NCBI GenBank assembly: GCA_964587655.1
Contig: CAZPMT010000054.1
Coordinates: 1 to 33,879 of the forward strand
DNA length: 33,879 nt
Direction of reading: 5' to 3'
Source: CAZPMT01 sp964587655
GTDB lineage: Bacteria; Hydrogenedentota; Hydrogenedentia; Hydrogenedentales; SLHB01
Every line of letters starts with the position of its first letter. Position 1 is the stretch's first letter. Under the pieces are notes generated by a model. The model had not been told where the DNA came from and ran no database searches. It was given only the letters and a program-made list of their open reading frames with translations. Shown here piece by piece: positions 32,935 to 33,879 of the stretch. The translations under genes were made by a program, and so were the position numbers.

Positions 32935-33498
32935 TCACTTAGCGTCAAACCGGTGATCGGACAACTCCTTCGCCTTTGCAGTGAATAGCTCTTCAAATGG
33001 CTCGAAGGTCAGCGTGCGCAGGGCGTGTTTGACCGTCTCCTTGAGTCTCTCGAAGGCGCCCGGAATGCGGGCGAGACGCTCATAGGCGTCCTGTGATCCG
33101 GGAACGAAGTCCTCGGGAATGCTGTCCACGGTGTGTGTGAAGCGTGGCCGGCCTGCTCGGACCTCGAACACCTTGTCGGGAAAGAGAATGTTGCTGGATT
33201 CCATCAGCACCTCAGCGGTCCGGACGTTCTCGATTCGTCGTGCGTCAAAGAAGGAGGCGTCCTTGTGCGTTAGGTGAGGATGATATCGTGCAGCCAGTTC
33301 CAGCGCGCCAAACGCTCTTATGGCGTCGACCGCAAAGCAGCGGAGTTCCCGGTACAGGAACAGGAAATGCCGCAGACCGGTCTGCTGACACTGATTCTGA
33401 AAGCCGGTGAAAGCGATGGCCTTGGCAATAGCCAAGGTGCGCTCCGGCCTGGTTCCCGAGAAGACGTATTCAGAGGGCCGGTGAGTGAGGAAGGCCAC
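32935..33498 (-). CDS. Unrecognised ORF, 187 residues, possibly a gene remnant
   Basis: The minus-strand frame gives a globular-looking sequence (FHLFLYRELRCFAVDAIR-like helices, ELAARYHPHLTHKDASFF, TVKHALRTLTFEPFEELF). I cannot assign it to a family. Its only start is GTG 33498, four codons after an in-frame stop, with no ribosome site. The stop codon lies 3 nt beyond the right end of the insertion sequence, so its true 3' end may have been altered by the IS. It may be a fragment of a larger gene. Confidence 0.4.
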   Translation of the reverse strand: MAFLTHRPSEYVFSGTRPERTLAIAKAIAFTGFQNQCQQTGLRHFLFLYRELRCFAVDAIRAFGALELAARYHPHLTHKDASFFDARRIENVRTAEVLMESSNILFPDKVFEVRAGRPRFTHTVDSIPEDFVPGSQDAYERLARIPGAFERLKETVKHALRTLTFEPFEELFTAKAKELSDHRFDAK

Positions 33499-33634
33499 AA
33501 AGACAGGGATTTATTAGCTGGGATTGATTTTACCATTCTCGGACGGAAGGATTGAAATTGGGGCGGGGCAGGTCTGACGGATGCGATTAGGTCTAATTAA
33601 ATATGGCGAAGAGCCTTGTTTGTGTTGCGAAATA

Positions 33635-33664
33635 TTTACCAGATAATGGCCATATATTGGTAAA
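33635..33664. promoter_or_regulatory. Operator-like dyad upstream of the last gene
   Basis: The 30-nt site has outer arms TTTACCA/TGGTAAA around a perfect ATGGCCAT centre, with mismatched bases between. It is AT-rich in a GC-rich genome and lies 110 nt before the partial gene at 33775, so it may bind a dimeric regulator. Otherwise the 33499-33774 gap shows nothing definable. Confidence 0.4.
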
Positions 33665-33774
33665 GTGCGGCATCGAGATCGGGTCTATACCGCCATAATT
33701 TATTTTACTTTTCGGTCTGATTATGGTGTCCTCTTGTCCGGTGCACTGAACAAGCACGAGGGAGGAAACCACGA

Positions 33775-33879
33775 TGATACGGATTACCAAAGGCCAGATG
33801 AGTTTTGAGGGTCCCCAAGGGACCCTGCCGGTGTCGGAGCACGACGAGATTGCCGTGAAGCTGGCGATGTTGTATGAAG
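33775..33879 (+). CDS. Unidentified gene, first 35 codons only
   Basis: ATG 33775 follows GAGGGAGGAAACCACG, an excellent ribosome site. The visible residues begin MIRITKGQMSFEGPQG and run to the window end without a stop. They are too few to assign a family. The strong translation signal and open frame make it a probable real gene. Confidence 0.6.

Noticed and set aside
33545..33565. GGATTGAAATT resembling the tail of the CRISPR repeat
   Set aside because: Only about ten bases match, no GC hairpin precedes it and no second unit follows, so it is most likely chance.

Overview
The window reads as a high-GC bacterial chromosome segment. Surface lipoproteins with glycine-glutamate (GE) linkers, a PKD plus SUMF1-type lipoprotein, a YfhO-type membrane protein, a Gfo/Idh/MocA oxidoreductase (plus the broken N-terminus of a second) and abundant short palindromic repeats suggest the Planctomycetes/Hydrogenedentes-like uncultured groups. 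That placement is an inference from gene style, not from a marker gene.

Region 1 (1-6170) is the end of a defence operon on the + strand: the C-terminal part of a DUF1156-type DNA methyltransferase, a HipA-like kinase, a DUF3037 protein and a 1093-residue PLD-nuclease/SNF2-like helicase. It is followed by a non-coding stretch with six degenerate 23-bp repeats (6298-6439) and a tRNA-Val(CAC) gene, a classic island boundary.

Region 2 (6915-15056) holds mostly minus-strand envelope and metabolic genes: a small lipoprotein, a wrecked Gfo/Idh gene fused to a piece of another protein, a PKD/SUMF1 lipoprotein, a small membrane protein, a YfhO-like membrane protein and an intact Gfo/Idh oxidoreductase. 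The gaps hold dispersed hairpin repeats (two copies whose 34-nt loop is inverted relative to its flank), a five-unit 39-bp tandem array and a 155-bp inverted-repeat element.

Region 3 (15057-21188) is housekeeping on the + strand: an SbcD/YhaO-like nuclease and SbcC/YhaN-like ATPase overlapping by 4 nt, then glycerol kinase, then a compact promoter-hairpins-terminator unit at 20971-21145 that looks like an unnamed small RNA.

Region 4 (21189-30242) is the most unusual. A type IIG-like restriction-modification gene and an HpcH/HpaI aldolase gene, divergently oriented, are separated by a type I-C CRISPR-Cas remnant (truncated cas7, cas4, cas1, cas2, seven repeats). The remnant is bracketed by direct repeats of about 0.77-0.89 kb, each carrying the 5' ends of the two host genes. 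Outer genes are intact and inner copies are truncated, the arrangement expected from single-crossover integration of a circle. The interference genes cas3, cas5 and cas8c are absent, so only the adaptation module looks whole.

Region 5 (30243-33879) has an Hsp20 chaperone gene with a strong terminator, the C-terminal remnant of a GE-repeat surface protein, an ISAzo13-family insertion sequence with 21-bp ends and a probable leaderless transposase mRNA, an unrecognised minus-strand ORF, and the first 35 codons of a gene running off the window.
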